Assembly: GCA_020353135.1 (NCBI GenBank) | Contig: CP070688.1 | Span: forward strand, 1,425,491-1,438,511 | Reading direction: 5' to 3' | Length of the DNA stretch: 13,021 nt | Source: Chloroflexota bacterium | Lineage (GTDB): Bacteria; Chloroflexota; Anaerolineae; Promineifilales; Promineifilaceae | Shown: positions 1 to 6,210 of the stretch, in pieces | How the letters are laid out: every line of letters begins with the position of its first letter | How positions within the stretch are numbered: position 1 is the stretch's first letter | Notes under the pieces: model-generated | Told to the model about the DNA's origin: nothing | The model's database searches: none | Seen by the model: the letters and a program-made list of their open reading frames with translations, nothing else | Translations under genes and position numbers: made by a program

Positions 1-1001
1 AAGGTCGAAGTGGTCTCATACTCCGGCCCGCCGAAGCGCGGATCGACCTTGTACGGCCCTTCCTCGATCTCCACCACTCGCTTGCAACGCACCGTGCAGG
101 CGTAACAGGTGTCGCGCCCCTGGCGGTCCTGCTTGCCCTCGGCCGCCCCGCGCAGCAATTCATCATACAGCCGCTCTCCGCCGATGGCTTCCGCCTGCTC
201 TAACGTCGGCGTGGTGCCCGAGTCCCAGTTGTTGGTCGGCAATCCGCCGGGGCCGTAATTGCCCATGACCGTATCGGGCGTGCCATACCGGCCGAACCAT
301 TCCATGTCGCTATCCGGCATCAGGCCGGCTCCTTTCTTGGCCTGGTCCGTCACGCCCTTCTTATCGGCCGGCGTCACCTTCTGGCTCCCGCGCACGACGA
401 TGGCCTTGAGTTGCTTGCTGCCCATCACCGCCCCAACGCCGGTGCGGCCGAAGGCGCGATTGCTCATGTTCATGATGGCCGCGAAATTGGCTAGCTTTTC
501 CCCGGCCGGTCCTATCTGGGCCACTTCGATCTTCTTGTCGCCTAGCTCCTCCTCCAATATCCTGTCGACGTCTTGAGTGAACTTACCCCAAATATGCGCC
601 GCATCGCGTAGTTCAGCCTGCCCGTCGCGGATCCACAAATAGACGGGATTCTGGGATGCACCCTGGATCACGATGGCGTCAAAGCCAGCGTACTTCAGTT
701 CGGCCGGCCAGAAGCCTCCAGACTGGCTGTCGGATACGCCGCCGCTGCTTGGCGACAGGCAAGTCACGGTGCAGCGACTTTGGCCGCTGACCGGCAGACC
801 CGTGGTCGGGCTGACGGCAAAGACCAGTGTATTTTGTGGTCCCAGCGGATCGGCACCTTTGGGCGTATTATGCCACAGATAGTACAAGCCCATTAAGCTG
901 CCGCCCAGGTAGTGGCGGTAGAACGCTTCATCGGGCTCCTCTATCTCTAGCTTTCCTTTCGTCAAGTCAACATGCAGAATCTTGCCAATGAATCCATTCA
1001 T
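1..1001 (-). CDS. Aldehyde:ferredoxin oxidoreductase family protein (3' end outside window)
   Basis: The first 333 codons of a tungsten/molybdopterin aldehyde:ferredoxin oxidoreductase (AOR) are present; the protein continues past the left edge. AOR enzymes oxidise aldehydes to carboxylates and pass electrons to ferredoxin in the cytoplasm, using a bis-pterin tungsten centre and one 4Fe-4S cluster. The start MNGFIGKILHVDLTKG is the usual AOR N-terminus. The pterin-domain stretches IGPAGEKLANFA and GRTGVGAVMGSKQLKAIVV are visible. The cluster ligands C-x2-C-x3-C are Cys299, Cys302 and Cys306, followed by the conserved GGPEYET (residues 324-330). The spacing agrees with Pyrococcus furiosus AOR (Cys288, 291, 295 and Glu313, from memory). 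The fourth cluster cysteine should lie beyond the window. AOR proteins are about 600 residues, so roughly 55% is visible. The ATG at 1001-999 is preceded by AAGAGGAAA, an adequate ribosome site. It lies 36 bp after the glycosyltransferase stop and is probably co-transcribed with it. The exact substrate class (AOR, FOR, GOR or WOR) cannot be told from this part. Confidence 0.93.
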   Translation of the reverse strand, partial: MNGFIGKILHVDLTKGKLEIEEPDEAFYRHYLGGSLMGLYYLWHNTPKGADPLGPQNTLVFAVSPTTGLPVSGQSRCTVTCLSPSSGGVSDSQSGGFWPAELKYAGFDAIVIQGASQNPVYLWIRDGQAELRDAAHIWGKFTQDVDRILEEELGDKKIEVAQIGPAGEKLANFAAIMNMSNRAFGRTGVGAVMGSKQLKAIVVRGSQKVTPADKKGVTDQAKKGAGLMPDSDMEWFGRYGTPDTVMGNYGPGGLPTNNWDSGTTPTLEQAEAIGGERLYDELLRGAAEGKQDRQGRDTCYACTVRCKRVVEIEEGPYKVDPRFGGPEYETTST

Positions 1002-1037
1002 TGTGGGTTTCCTCTTGTTCTGATAGTACCGGTCAAT

Positions 1038-2045
1038 TCAATTCACCGGAGATTCTATATCCGCGGTTAGCTCTTCATCTGCCATGGGCATGCCCGCCCG
1101 GCCTTCAAGCTCTTGTTTCTTTATGCGATACAGAAGCTCTTGAGTGAGCTGGCGATGCTTGCCGGCCACATCCGCCTGAATGCCGAACAACGCGATGATA
1201 ATTCCTACCAGGACCAGGCCTATGCCGATAGTGACAGATTGAGCGAAGCGGCCGATGCCCCGCTGGCCTATCAGATAGAATATACCGAAACGGGCCAGCA
1301 GAACCAGCCCGGCGATCAGGAACGGGGCGGCCAGATAGCCGAACGTGCGCAGCGGCTCGTAGAAGGCGTACAGGCGGACTATAGTGCCGGCTTGGGCCTT
1401 CACGAAATGCCAGGCGCTGCGCTGCAGGCGTGACGGCCGGGTCGGCGGATTGGTCGCTACCGGGACGCTAACGATATTCAGGCCCATCTTGCCAGCCTGG
1501 ATGATCGTCTCTAGCGTGTAACTGTATCGGGTCAGGATATTTAGCCGGAGAGCCGCTTCCCGCGAATAGGCCCGAAATCCGCTTGGCGCGTCGGGAACCT
1601 CGGTGTCGCTGACAGTTCGCACAAGCCAACTACCCAGGCCCTGCAAGTATTTTTTCAGGGGCGAGAAGTGAGTTAGCTGGTTCACCTGGCGGTTGGCGAT
1701 GACGATGTCGGCCTCGCCTGCTACTACCGGCGCCACCAAATCCGTTATGAAACGAGCGGGGTACTGATTGTCGCCGTCCGTGTTGACAATGATGTCGGCC
1801 CCGAGCCTCAAGCAATGATCCAGACCGGTGGCGAACGCCCGGGCCAGGCCCAGGTTACGCCGGTGCAAGATGATGTGATCTACGCCCAGCGACCTGGCAA
1901 CTTCCGCCGTGTCATCCTCGCTGCCGTCGTCGACGATCAACGTCTCGATACAGTCGACGCCCGGAATTTCCTTTGGCATACCTTCGAAGGCATCGGCCAG
2001 GGTGTCGGCTTCGTTGAGGCAAGGTATCTGGATGATCAGCTTCAC
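1038..2045 (-). CDS. Family 2 glycosyltransferase, polyprenyl-phosphate type, with two C-terminal membrane helices
   Basis: A GT-A fold glycosyltransferase of the dolichyl/undecaprenyl-phosphate sugar transferase type, which moves a sugar from a nucleotide donor to a lipid carrier on the cytoplasmic face of the membrane. Numbering from the GTG at 2045, the N-terminus is the GT2 hallmark KLIIQIPCLNEADTL. The nucleotide-binding VDDGSEDDT covers residues 38-46, and the metal-binding DxD motif is TDGD with Asp90 and Asp92. PDAPSGFRAYSREA follows near 151-164. Two hydrophobic helices lie near 236-258 and 269-288, with a charged tail after them. The open frame reaches a farther GTG at 2102, but the 19 extra residues do not resemble the family and that start lies inside a repeat hairpin, so the GTG at 2045 is preferred. 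Neither start has a convincing ribosome site. The stop is 36 bp ahead of the AOR start. The sugar and acceptor are unknown; the full length is 335 residues. Confidence 0.88.
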   Translation of the reverse strand: MKLIIQIPCLNEADTLADAFEGMPKEIPGVDCIETLIVDDGSEDDTAEVARSLGVDHIILHRRNLGLARAFATGLDHCLRLGADIIVNTDGDNQYPARFITDLVAPVVAGEADIVIANRQVNQLTHFSPLKKYLQGLGSWLVRTVSDTEVPDAPSGFRAYSREAALRLNILTRYSYTLETIIQAGKMGLNIVSVPVATNPPTRPSRLQRSAWHFVKAQAGTIVRLYAFYEPLRTFGYLAAPFLIAGLVLLARFGIFYLIGQRGIGRFAQSVTIGIGLVLVGIIIALFGIQADVAGKHRQLTQELLYRIKKQELEGRAGMPMADEELTADIESPVN

Positions 2046-2110
2046 GCCGAAGATTGTAGATTCTGCAATCGATAGCGGCAAGTGAGGGAGTTGACGGCGC
2101 ACGGCGGCCG

Positions 2111-2160
2111 GTGGTCAGTGGCCGGCGAGCTGATCTCTGGCCACCGATCGCTATCCACTG
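2111..2160. repeat. Degenerate 7-base repeat with inverted arms at the end of the ATL gene
   Basis: On the plus strand GTGG occurs at 2111 and 2118 (7 apart) and CCAC at 2141 and 2155 (14 apart), so the units keep a 7-base phase but point in opposite directions. CAGTGGCC at 2116-2123 can pair with GGCCACCG at 2139-2146 (7 of 8 pairs, 15-base loop). The right arm runs over the stop codon of the ATL gene (2151-2153) and its last codons. It resembles the repeats at 3037-3165. It may act as a weak transcript end or may be neutral repeat debris. Confidence 0.5.
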
Positions 2161-2525
2161 CCTTTCATAATGTCGTCGATCTCGAGCCAATGCAGACCTG
2201 ACCAAAGATAAACGTCCAGGTCGATTCGATGATCTTCACTAACTTCAACTCCCTCAGACCGTAGTAGTTCTGCCTGCCGCTGGGCGCCGTACTCGCGATT
2301 GACGATGCTGATACGGCCCTGGCTGTTGACGACGCGCTGCCAGGGTATATCGGAGTAGGCCGGATCATCGCCCTTATCCTTCAGCGCTCTGAGCGCGTAG
2401 CCAACGGCGCGGGCGGCATTGGGCGCGCCCAGCATCTTGGCTACGCGACCGTAGCTGGTCACTTCGCCCCGGGGGATCTGGCGGACAACCGCATAGACTT
2501 GCTCATAGAAGTTGATGTCGTTCAT
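2151..2525 (-). CDS. Alkyltransferase-like protein (ATL), MGMT DNA-binding domain without the reactive cysteine
   Basis: A 124-residue protein consisting of the C-terminal domain of O6-alkylguanine-DNA alkyltransferase. The helix-turn-helix part is IPRGEVTSYGRVAKMLG followed by NAARAVGYAL. The presumed finger residues are Tyr25 and Arg39, 14 residues apart as in human MGMT (Tyr114 and Arg128). The acceptor motif PCHRV of true alkyltransferases is PWQRV here (residues 61-65), with Trp62 replacing the catalytic cysteine. That makes it an ATL rather than an enzyme. ATLs bind O6-alkylguanine, flip and bend the DNA, and channel the lesion to nucleotide excision repair; this role is known from Schizosaccharomyces pombe Atl1 and bacterial homologues. 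The start ATG at 2525 gives MNDINFYEQVYAVVRQIP, the expected domain beginning. The last residues (MKGSG) lie inside a 7-base repeat, so the tail may have been altered by it. A likely promoter sits at 2636-2664. The homologue search would also report ogt/MGMT, but the Trp substitution argues against that label. Confidence 0.9.
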   Translation of the reverse strand: MNDINFYEQVYAVVRQIPRGEVTSYGRVAKMLGAPNAARAVGYALRALKDKGDDPAYSDIPWQRVVNSQGRISIVNREYGAQRQAELLRSEGVEVSEDHRIDLDVYLWSGLHWLEIDDIMKGSG

Positions 2526-2635
2526 TCGCCGAAATTCGCTGTTGGGAAGTCGGCCAGTACATCAATGGATGCCGGCCGACAAACGTCACTATCTGGCCAT
2601 GACTTTCGTCACTACTTTTGGCCCATCCACCTGGT

Positions 2636-2664
2636 AATATAGCTTCAGCAGGATAACAATTCAA
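2636..2664 (-). promoter_or_regulatory. Candidate sigma-70-type promoter for the ATL gene
   Basis: Read on the minus strand, TTGAAT (2664-2659) is followed after exactly 17 bases by TATATT (2641-2636). That is four of six and five of six matches to the housekeeping consensus with ideal spacing. Transcription would start near 2629, giving a leader of about 100 bases before the ATG at 2525. It is the best promoter match in the spacer, but no experiment supports it. Confidence 0.45.
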
Positions 2665-2665
2665 G

Positions 2666-2698
2666 CCAATTCTGATTGGATGCGCCAATTAGATTAGG
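2666..2698. promoter_or_regulatory. Two CCAATT-type motifs upstream of the ATL promoter
   Basis: The sequence at 2666-2679 is an inverted repeat, CCAAT-TCTG-ATTGG. A related 14-mer beginning CCAATTAG and ending AGG starts 19 bases further on, at 2685-2698. Both abut the upstream side of the -35 candidate of the ATL promoter, a usual place for an activator or repressor site. The second copy matches the first at 9 of 14 positions, so the pairing may be chance. Confidence 0.25.
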
Positions 2699-3036
2699 TA
2701 CGCCGCCGATCGATTGTGTCCGAGGCGAGAGTCAACCTGCACCGTTAACCGGCCGGTCTTGGCGACATCGTAGATGCCTTGCCGCCAGCCGCCAAAACTG
2801 GAGTCAAAGAACTCCGCAACATCCGCTCTCGATCGGTGGCGTTTTCATCGATGCTCTCCTGTCGCGCAGGGTCACCCGGCGTATGGCTGGACACAGCTTC
2901 ACATGATGGCACGGTATCGTAGCGAATTGTTTAGGCAAGTTGCTAAGGTACGTAGCGCAGCCTCCTCAAAACCGCTAGAAGCCACGTGAGCCAGCAGATT
3001 CAAGTCACCCGGGTGGCCCTGCATTCGTGCTGGGAG

Positions 3037-3165
3037 GTTAGCTGTTAGGGGCGAGTGACGAGCCGAACGCTTTCAACGGACAGTTTTGAGTTCCGAGTTC
3101 AAAGTCTCTTGCATCAACGGTGCGCCATGTGCCACTCGTTGCCGTCCACTGGCCACCTTCCACTA
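3037..3165. repeat. Three adjoining blocks of degenerate 7-base repeats
   Basis: Block one has GTTAG at 3037 and 3044, then CGAG at 3052 and 3059. Block two has AGTT-type units starting at 3082, 3089, 3096 and 3103, all 7 apart. Block three has CCAC at 3132, 3146, 3153 and 3160, with CCAT in the same phase at 3125. Block three ends inside the stop codon of the MFS gene (3163-3165). The units differ between blocks but share the 7-base step. Similar heptanucleotide repeats (STRR) are known in heterocystous cyanobacteria; whether these are related is unknown. Confidence 0.6.
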
Positions 3166-4416
3166 TCCTTTCCCTCCCGCCAGCCTCCGGGCCGCCGGAG
3201 AACGTCGTAGGGTGCCCATGGCCCATATGCCTACGACTGGGCCCAGGGCTAGCGAGACAAAAGCGAAGCGCCAGCCTACCAGATCGACCAGCGGCGGAAT
3301 AAGCCGGATGGTGAACAGGGTCAGCAGAAAACCCAGGCTGGTTTGCAGGGTCAAAGCGGTGCCGACGTATTTCGGCGGCGATAGCTCACTGACCGCGGCC
3401 GAGAATTGGGCCGAATCGGCCACCACGGCGAAGCCCCAAATCAGCGCCAAAACAGTTAGCAGCAGTGGGTTTCCGCCAAAGAGAAAACCGATGGCAATCG
3501 CCGATGCGCCGCTCACGGTCAGCGACAGGGTCGTCACCCGTGTGCGGCCGAAACGATCGGCCAGTGGCCCGGCCACAAAGCTGCCAATCCCGCCCACGGC
3601 GATGATGGCGAAGGCGGCCAAACCGGCCAACGAAGGATCGGCGCCTCGCTGCTCGAAGCTGGCCAGCATGAAGACCGGGATCCAGGCCCACATGGCGTAG
3701 AGCTCCCACATGTGGCCTAGGTAGCCCAGGTTTGCCAGAGCCACGTCGCGATCGGCCAGGATACGGCCGACCTGCTTCCAACGGAAGCGAGGCGCTGGCG
3801 CCGCATAGGGCCCTTCTTTCACGAACAGAGCGCCAATGAGGCCGCCCATTACCGCCGAGGCGGCCGCCAGGTACATGGCCGGCCGCCAATCCGCCACGCC
3901 GCCGAAGGCATTAAGCAAATGGGGCGTGGCCGAGCCCAACACCAACGCCCCTACCAACAGGCCGATTCCCAGGCCTCGATCCGCCTTGGTCCAGGTTGCC
4001 ATGATCTTCATGCCCACAGGGTAAACGCCGGCCAGAAATGCGCCGGTAAAGAAGCGTAGCACGAGTGCTGACTCGACGCCGCCGGCCGCGGCGGCTATCA
4101 GGGCTGTGGCCAGACCGGCCAAAATGCTGGACGAGGCAAACAGCCAGCGAGCCGGCAAGCGATCGGCGACATTAAGCACCGCCGAACCCAGCGCGCCCAC
4201 GACGAAGCCGATTTGGACTGTCATGGTCAGCCAAGCCTGGTCGGCGCTGGTCAGGTCCCAAGCGACCGTCAATGCTGGAATGACGGCCGTGGCCGAAAAC
4301 CAGACCGCCATGCCTAGTAGCTCCGCCGATGAAAGAAGAAGAAGGGTTCGCCACTTGCCCGCCAGCAGCGCTTGCGACCCAGTGCCGGAGAGCGTCTGTT
4401 CATTCATAGTAGCCAT
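3163..4416 (-). CDS. Major facilitator superfamily transporter
   Basis: A 417-residue inner-membrane transporter with the usual MFS size and about twelve hydrophobic segments in two halves. The loop between helices 2 and 3 carries a degenerate motif A (NVADRLPARW, residues 82-91). The equivalent loop between helices 8 and 9 carries a good one, GPLADRFGRTR (283-293). Helix 4 begins RFFTGAFLAGVYPVGMKIM, a form common in the nitrate/nitrite and sugar-type MFS branches. The substrate cannot be assigned. ATG at 4416 is taken as the start; a second ATG three codons later (4407) is equally possible, and neither has a clear ribosome site. It stands alone: the DUF1684 gene upstream ends 91 bp away and the gene downstream is 637 bp away. 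The stop codon is formed inside a 7-base repeat, so the native C-terminus may have been replaced or trimmed. Confidence 0.85.
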   Translation of the reverse strand: MATMNEQTLSGTGSQALLAGKWRTLLLLSSAELLGMAVWFSATAVIPALTVAWDLTSADQAWLTMTVQIGFVVGALGSAVLNVADRLPARWLFASSSILAGLATALIAAAAGGVESALVLRFFTGAFLAGVYPVGMKIMATWTKADRGLGIGLLVGALVLGSATPHLLNAFGGVADWRPAMYLAAASAVMGGLIGALFVKEGPYAAPAPRFRWKQVGRILADRDVALANLGYLGHMWELYAMWAWIPVFMLASFEQRGADPSLAGLAAFAIIAVGGIGSFVAGPLADRFGRTRVTTLSLTVSGASAIAIGFLFGGNPLLLTVLALIWGFAVVADSAQFSAAVSELSPPKYVGTALTLQTSLGFLLTLFTIRLIPPLVDLVGWRFAFVSLALGPVVGIWAMGTLRRSPAARRLAGGKG

Positions 4417-4507
4417 GAAGCCAGCATAGACGACGACGCGCGCAGTGATCTGTCACCGTACTTACGCACCCGGGCAGGGATCTACTAGGGGACAATGCCA
4501 GGACGGC

Positions 4508-5212
4508 TTAAAAGGATGATTCTGCCTGAACAAAGCGCTTTTCGCCAGCTTGAACCAGATAAGGCAGCGTATTCTCGGCCGGCGCCAGCGGGCAAACCCA
4601 GCGCGAATGATAGGCGCACGACGGATTGTAGGCAAAGTTGAAGTCGAGCACGATCTGGGCCCGACCTGCAACTGGTCTCGAGTCCGCAGCCTCGTCAGGT
4701 GCGACGTTCAAGCCTGCGCCCGGCATGACCCCCAAGTCAACACCTTTGATCGTATCGTACAAATAACGGCCGCCCCCGTAACTTCCACGCCTGTTAGTGC
4801 TATCCTTGAACGGCAGGAACAACCCCCCACCGTAACCTTCAATCCAGTACAAGCCCAGCCGGCTCTCCACGTCTTTCGCCTTAAAGCTCGCCCAGCCGAC
4901 ACGTTTCATGGTGAATTCGCCGTCGGCTCCCAACTGGTAATGAAACCTTTGGCTGGCCGGGTCAGGACTGACGGTTGCCACGATCCGCCAGCCAGGATCA
5001 TAAGGATAGTAATCCAGGCCGCGAAAGTGGGCTCGCTGATCGGCTGAAAGCGGAGATTGACGGTGGCGTTGAAATAGGTCATTGCGCGCCGCTCGCCATT
5101 CGTTCCAGGAGATGGTCCGGCCGGCTTCAGGCGCATCCTGCACCGTGGCGTACATCCCGGCTACTCGCCGCCGCCAATCCACCAAGTCCAGATAATCGGA
5201 TGCATCATTCAC
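4508..5212 (-). CDS. DUF1684 domain-containing protein
   Basis: A 234-residue protein matching the DUF1684 family, whose function is not established. The family features are visible in order: LVDWRRRVAGMYATV near the N-terminus; a LFQRHRQSPL segment leading to GLDYYPYDP (residues 46-73); FKDSTNRRGSYGGGRYLYD (135-153); and the C-terminal signature LDFNFAYNPSCAYHSRW followed by VCPLAPAENTLP (189-217), which includes Cys199 and Cys207. No signal peptide or membrane helix is seen, so it is probably cytoplasmic. The start is a GTG at 5212; an in-frame TAA lies four codons upstream, and the next ATG (codon 20) would cut into the conserved N-terminal part. The ribosome site is weak (GGGG close to the start). 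It is flanked by fmdB-like and MFS genes on the same strand, 135 and 91 bp away. Confidence 0.87.
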   Translation of the reverse strand: MNDASDYLDLVDWRRRVAGMYATVQDAPEAGRTISWNEWRAARNDLFQRHRQSPLSADQRAHFRGLDYYPYDPGWRIVATVSPDPASQRFHYQLGADGEFTMKRVGWASFKAKDVESRLGLYWIEGYGGGLFLPFKDSTNRRGSYGGGRYLYDTIKGVDLGVMPGAGLNVAPDEAADSRPVAGRAQIVLDFNFAYNPSCAYHSRWVCPLAPAENTLPYLVQAGEKRFVQAESSF

Positions 5213-5315
5213 ACCCCAATCTTAACAGTTCTGGCCATTTCGCGCAGTTCCCCCAGCTTGCATTCCATTCCCATCGGCTCCCCCCTGGTGCGTCTTTACC
5301 CAGCGCATGCTCTTC

Positions 5316-5330
5316 CCGGCCCACGGCCGG
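5316..5330 (-). terminator. Short GC hairpin after the FmdB-type gene
   Basis: CCGGCC at 5316-5321 and GGCCGG at 5325-5330 form a perfect 6-bp stem with a 3-base loop, about 18 bases beyond the FmdB-type stop on the minus strand. No T run follows, so it is not a standard intrinsic terminator. It may only slow polymerase or stabilise the transcript end. It is also built from the GGCCGG word that is common across the window. Confidence 0.3.
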
Positions 5331-5347
5331 TCTTACCCTGGCACACC

Positions 5348-5557
5348 TCAGAGACCACCTGGCGCGCAGGCGGCCGACGCGCTGGCCGTACTGGATCTGG
5401 TGCCTCCGCTGACCCGGCTGGAGAACAGGGACAACCTCTTCTTCACCTCGTGACTCTCGCACGTCGGGCAGGTGACCTCATCTATTCGGTTGGCGCTCCG
5501 TACCAATTTGTCGAAAGTATCGCCGCAATCATGGCAATCGAACTCGTAAATCGGCAT
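5348..5557 (-). CDS. FmdB-family zinc ribbon protein
   Basis: A 69-residue protein beginning MPIYEFDCHDCG, the hallmark of FmdB-type (CxxC_CxxC_SSSS) regulatory zinc ribbons. Two CxxC pairs, Cys8/Cys11 and Cys30/Cys33, should bind one zinc ion. The tail is rich in Ser, Ala and Gly and contains one more Cys (ACAPGGL ending), as in many short family members. The function is unclear; the name comes from a putative regulator near formamidase and formylmethanofuran dehydrogenase genes. The start is well supported: GGAGGT sits 7 bases before the ATG, inside the last codons of the DUF302 gene, whose stop is only 3 bp upstream. The two are almost certainly co-translated. Confidence 0.92.
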   Translation of the reverse strand: MPIYEFDCHDCGDTFDKLVRSANRIDEVTCPTCESHEVKKRLSLFSSRVSGGTRSSTASASAACAPGGL

Positions 5558-5560
5558 CGC

Positions 5561-5971
5561 CTATACCTCCGCCAATGCGTTGGCGACTCTTTCGAGGCGC
5601 TCTCGGGCATCTTGAGCCACGGGCTGGATGCGCGGATCGTCGACGAAGGCGCTCATCATGAGCGGATCCAGGAAGGAGACTTTGATCAGTCCCTCTTCGA
5701 CCTGGTCCACGGTCACATTGCAGGGCAAGAATTTACCCACCTCGGCATCGATGGTCAAGGCCTGGTAGGCCAGGGGCGGGTTGCAGGCGCCCAAGATCAG
5801 GTAGGGTCGGAAGTCAGCGTCTAACTTCTTCTTTAGCGTAGCCTTGACGTCTATCTCAGTCAGCACGCCAAAACCTTCGGCCTTCAGGGCTTCTGTTACC
5901 CGTTCGACGGCCGAGTCAAAACCAGTATGAAGTTCGACGGCCAAATCGACCGCTTCTGCTCGCTTCTCCAT
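5561..5971 (-). CDS. DUF302 domain protein
   Basis: A 136-residue protein of the DUF302 (TT1751-like) family. The signature is clear: EGFGVLTEIDVKATLKKKL (residues 32-50), then YLILGACNPPLAYQAL (57-72), then VGKFLPCNVTV (78-88). The two conserved cysteines are Cys63 and Cys84. DUF302 proteins are small alpha/beta proteins of unknown biochemical role, often found with redox or thiol-related genes. No signal peptide is seen. The ATG at 5971 has AAGGAGAAAGGAACGA just ahead, a good purine-rich ribosome site. The stop is 3 bp before the FmdB-type start. The 240 bp upstream (5972-6210) separate it from the pgl gene; I see no convincing promoter there, so it could be read from the sugar operon or from an unrecognised promoter. 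Confidence 0.9.
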   Translation of the reverse strand: MEKRAEAVDLAVELHTGFDSAVERVTEALKAEGFGVLTEIDVKATLKKKLDADFRPYLILGACNPPLAYQALTIDAEVGKFLPCNVTVDQVEEGLIKVSFLDPLMMSAFVDDPRIQPVAQDARERLERVANALAEV

Positions 5972-6210
5972 TCGTTCCTTTCTCCTTCATTTGGCGGTTC
6001 GTATCGCCCGGCGCCACAACACTTCCGGGTCTATCCATGGCGTTAGATGCGCGAAACCGGGATTGGTTACATCCGCAGCGAAGGAATTGCGTTTCGTCTT
6101 CGATTCGCCGGCACATCCAAACATGATCATTTTTGCGGGTGTAGATGAAGTTCGATTGCCGCCCAACCCGCAGCTCGATTTGGTAATCCAGTGCGGAATG
6201 ACGTCCCGCG

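Larger units (their letters stand above)
2526..3162. other. Long spacer without a recognisable gene
   Basis: This 637-base stretch separates the MFS gene from the ATL gene. It holds the ATL promoter candidate (2636-2664), two CCAAT-type motifs just upstream of it (2666-2698), and three blocks of 7-base repeats at 3037-3165. The middle part (about 2700-3030) contains only short open frames rich in Arg, Ser and Pro, without a ribosome site or a recognisable domain. I read no tRNA, IS end or regulatory RNA there. Confidence 0.6.

Noticed and set aside
2046..2102. Longer start for the glycosyltransferase at GTG 2102
   Set aside because: The added 19 residues are not family-like, there is no ribosome site, and the upstream DNA is a repeat hairpin; GTG at 2045 gives the standard GT2 beginning.
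2651..2661. GGATAACAATT, identical to part of the E. coli lac operator
   Set aside because: An 11-base match lacking the rest of the operator symmetry; it falls inside the spacer of the ATL promoter candidate and is best seen as chance.
2692..2844. Open minus-strand stretch with protein-like text (GGWRQGIYDVAKTG) in the long spacer
   Set aside because: About 51 codons between two stops without a usable ATG or ribosome site. It resembles no family I recognise, and its end overlaps the ATL promoter region. A decayed gene fragment is possible but not supported.
2926..3025. tRNA-like text (CTCAAAA loop and TTCAAGT T-loop-like string)
   Set aside because: No acceptor stem, D-arm or T-stem could be paired around these strings on either strand.
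3086..3700. 204-codon plus-strand open frame opposite the MFS gene
   Set aside because: It is the antisense shadow of the MFS gene: rich in Pro, Arg, Lys and Ser, without domain resemblance or ribosome site. Similar antisense frames occur opposite AOR, the glycosyltransferase, the DUF1684 gene, pgl and nuoL.
4444..4457. GTGA-N4-TCAC inverted repeat upstream of the MFS gene
   Set aside because: The spacing does not fit CRP/FNR-type sites (six bases for GTGA/TCAC), the arms are only four bases, and no promoter is evident nearby.
5987..6130. A 47-codon minus-strand open frame (ATG at 6130) between pgl and the DUF302 gene
   Set aside because: No ribosome site, mixed third-position base use, no recognisable domain, and its end overlaps the ribosome site of the DUF302 gene. 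The frame stays open upstream as an alternate frame of pgl, so it is probably a shadow.
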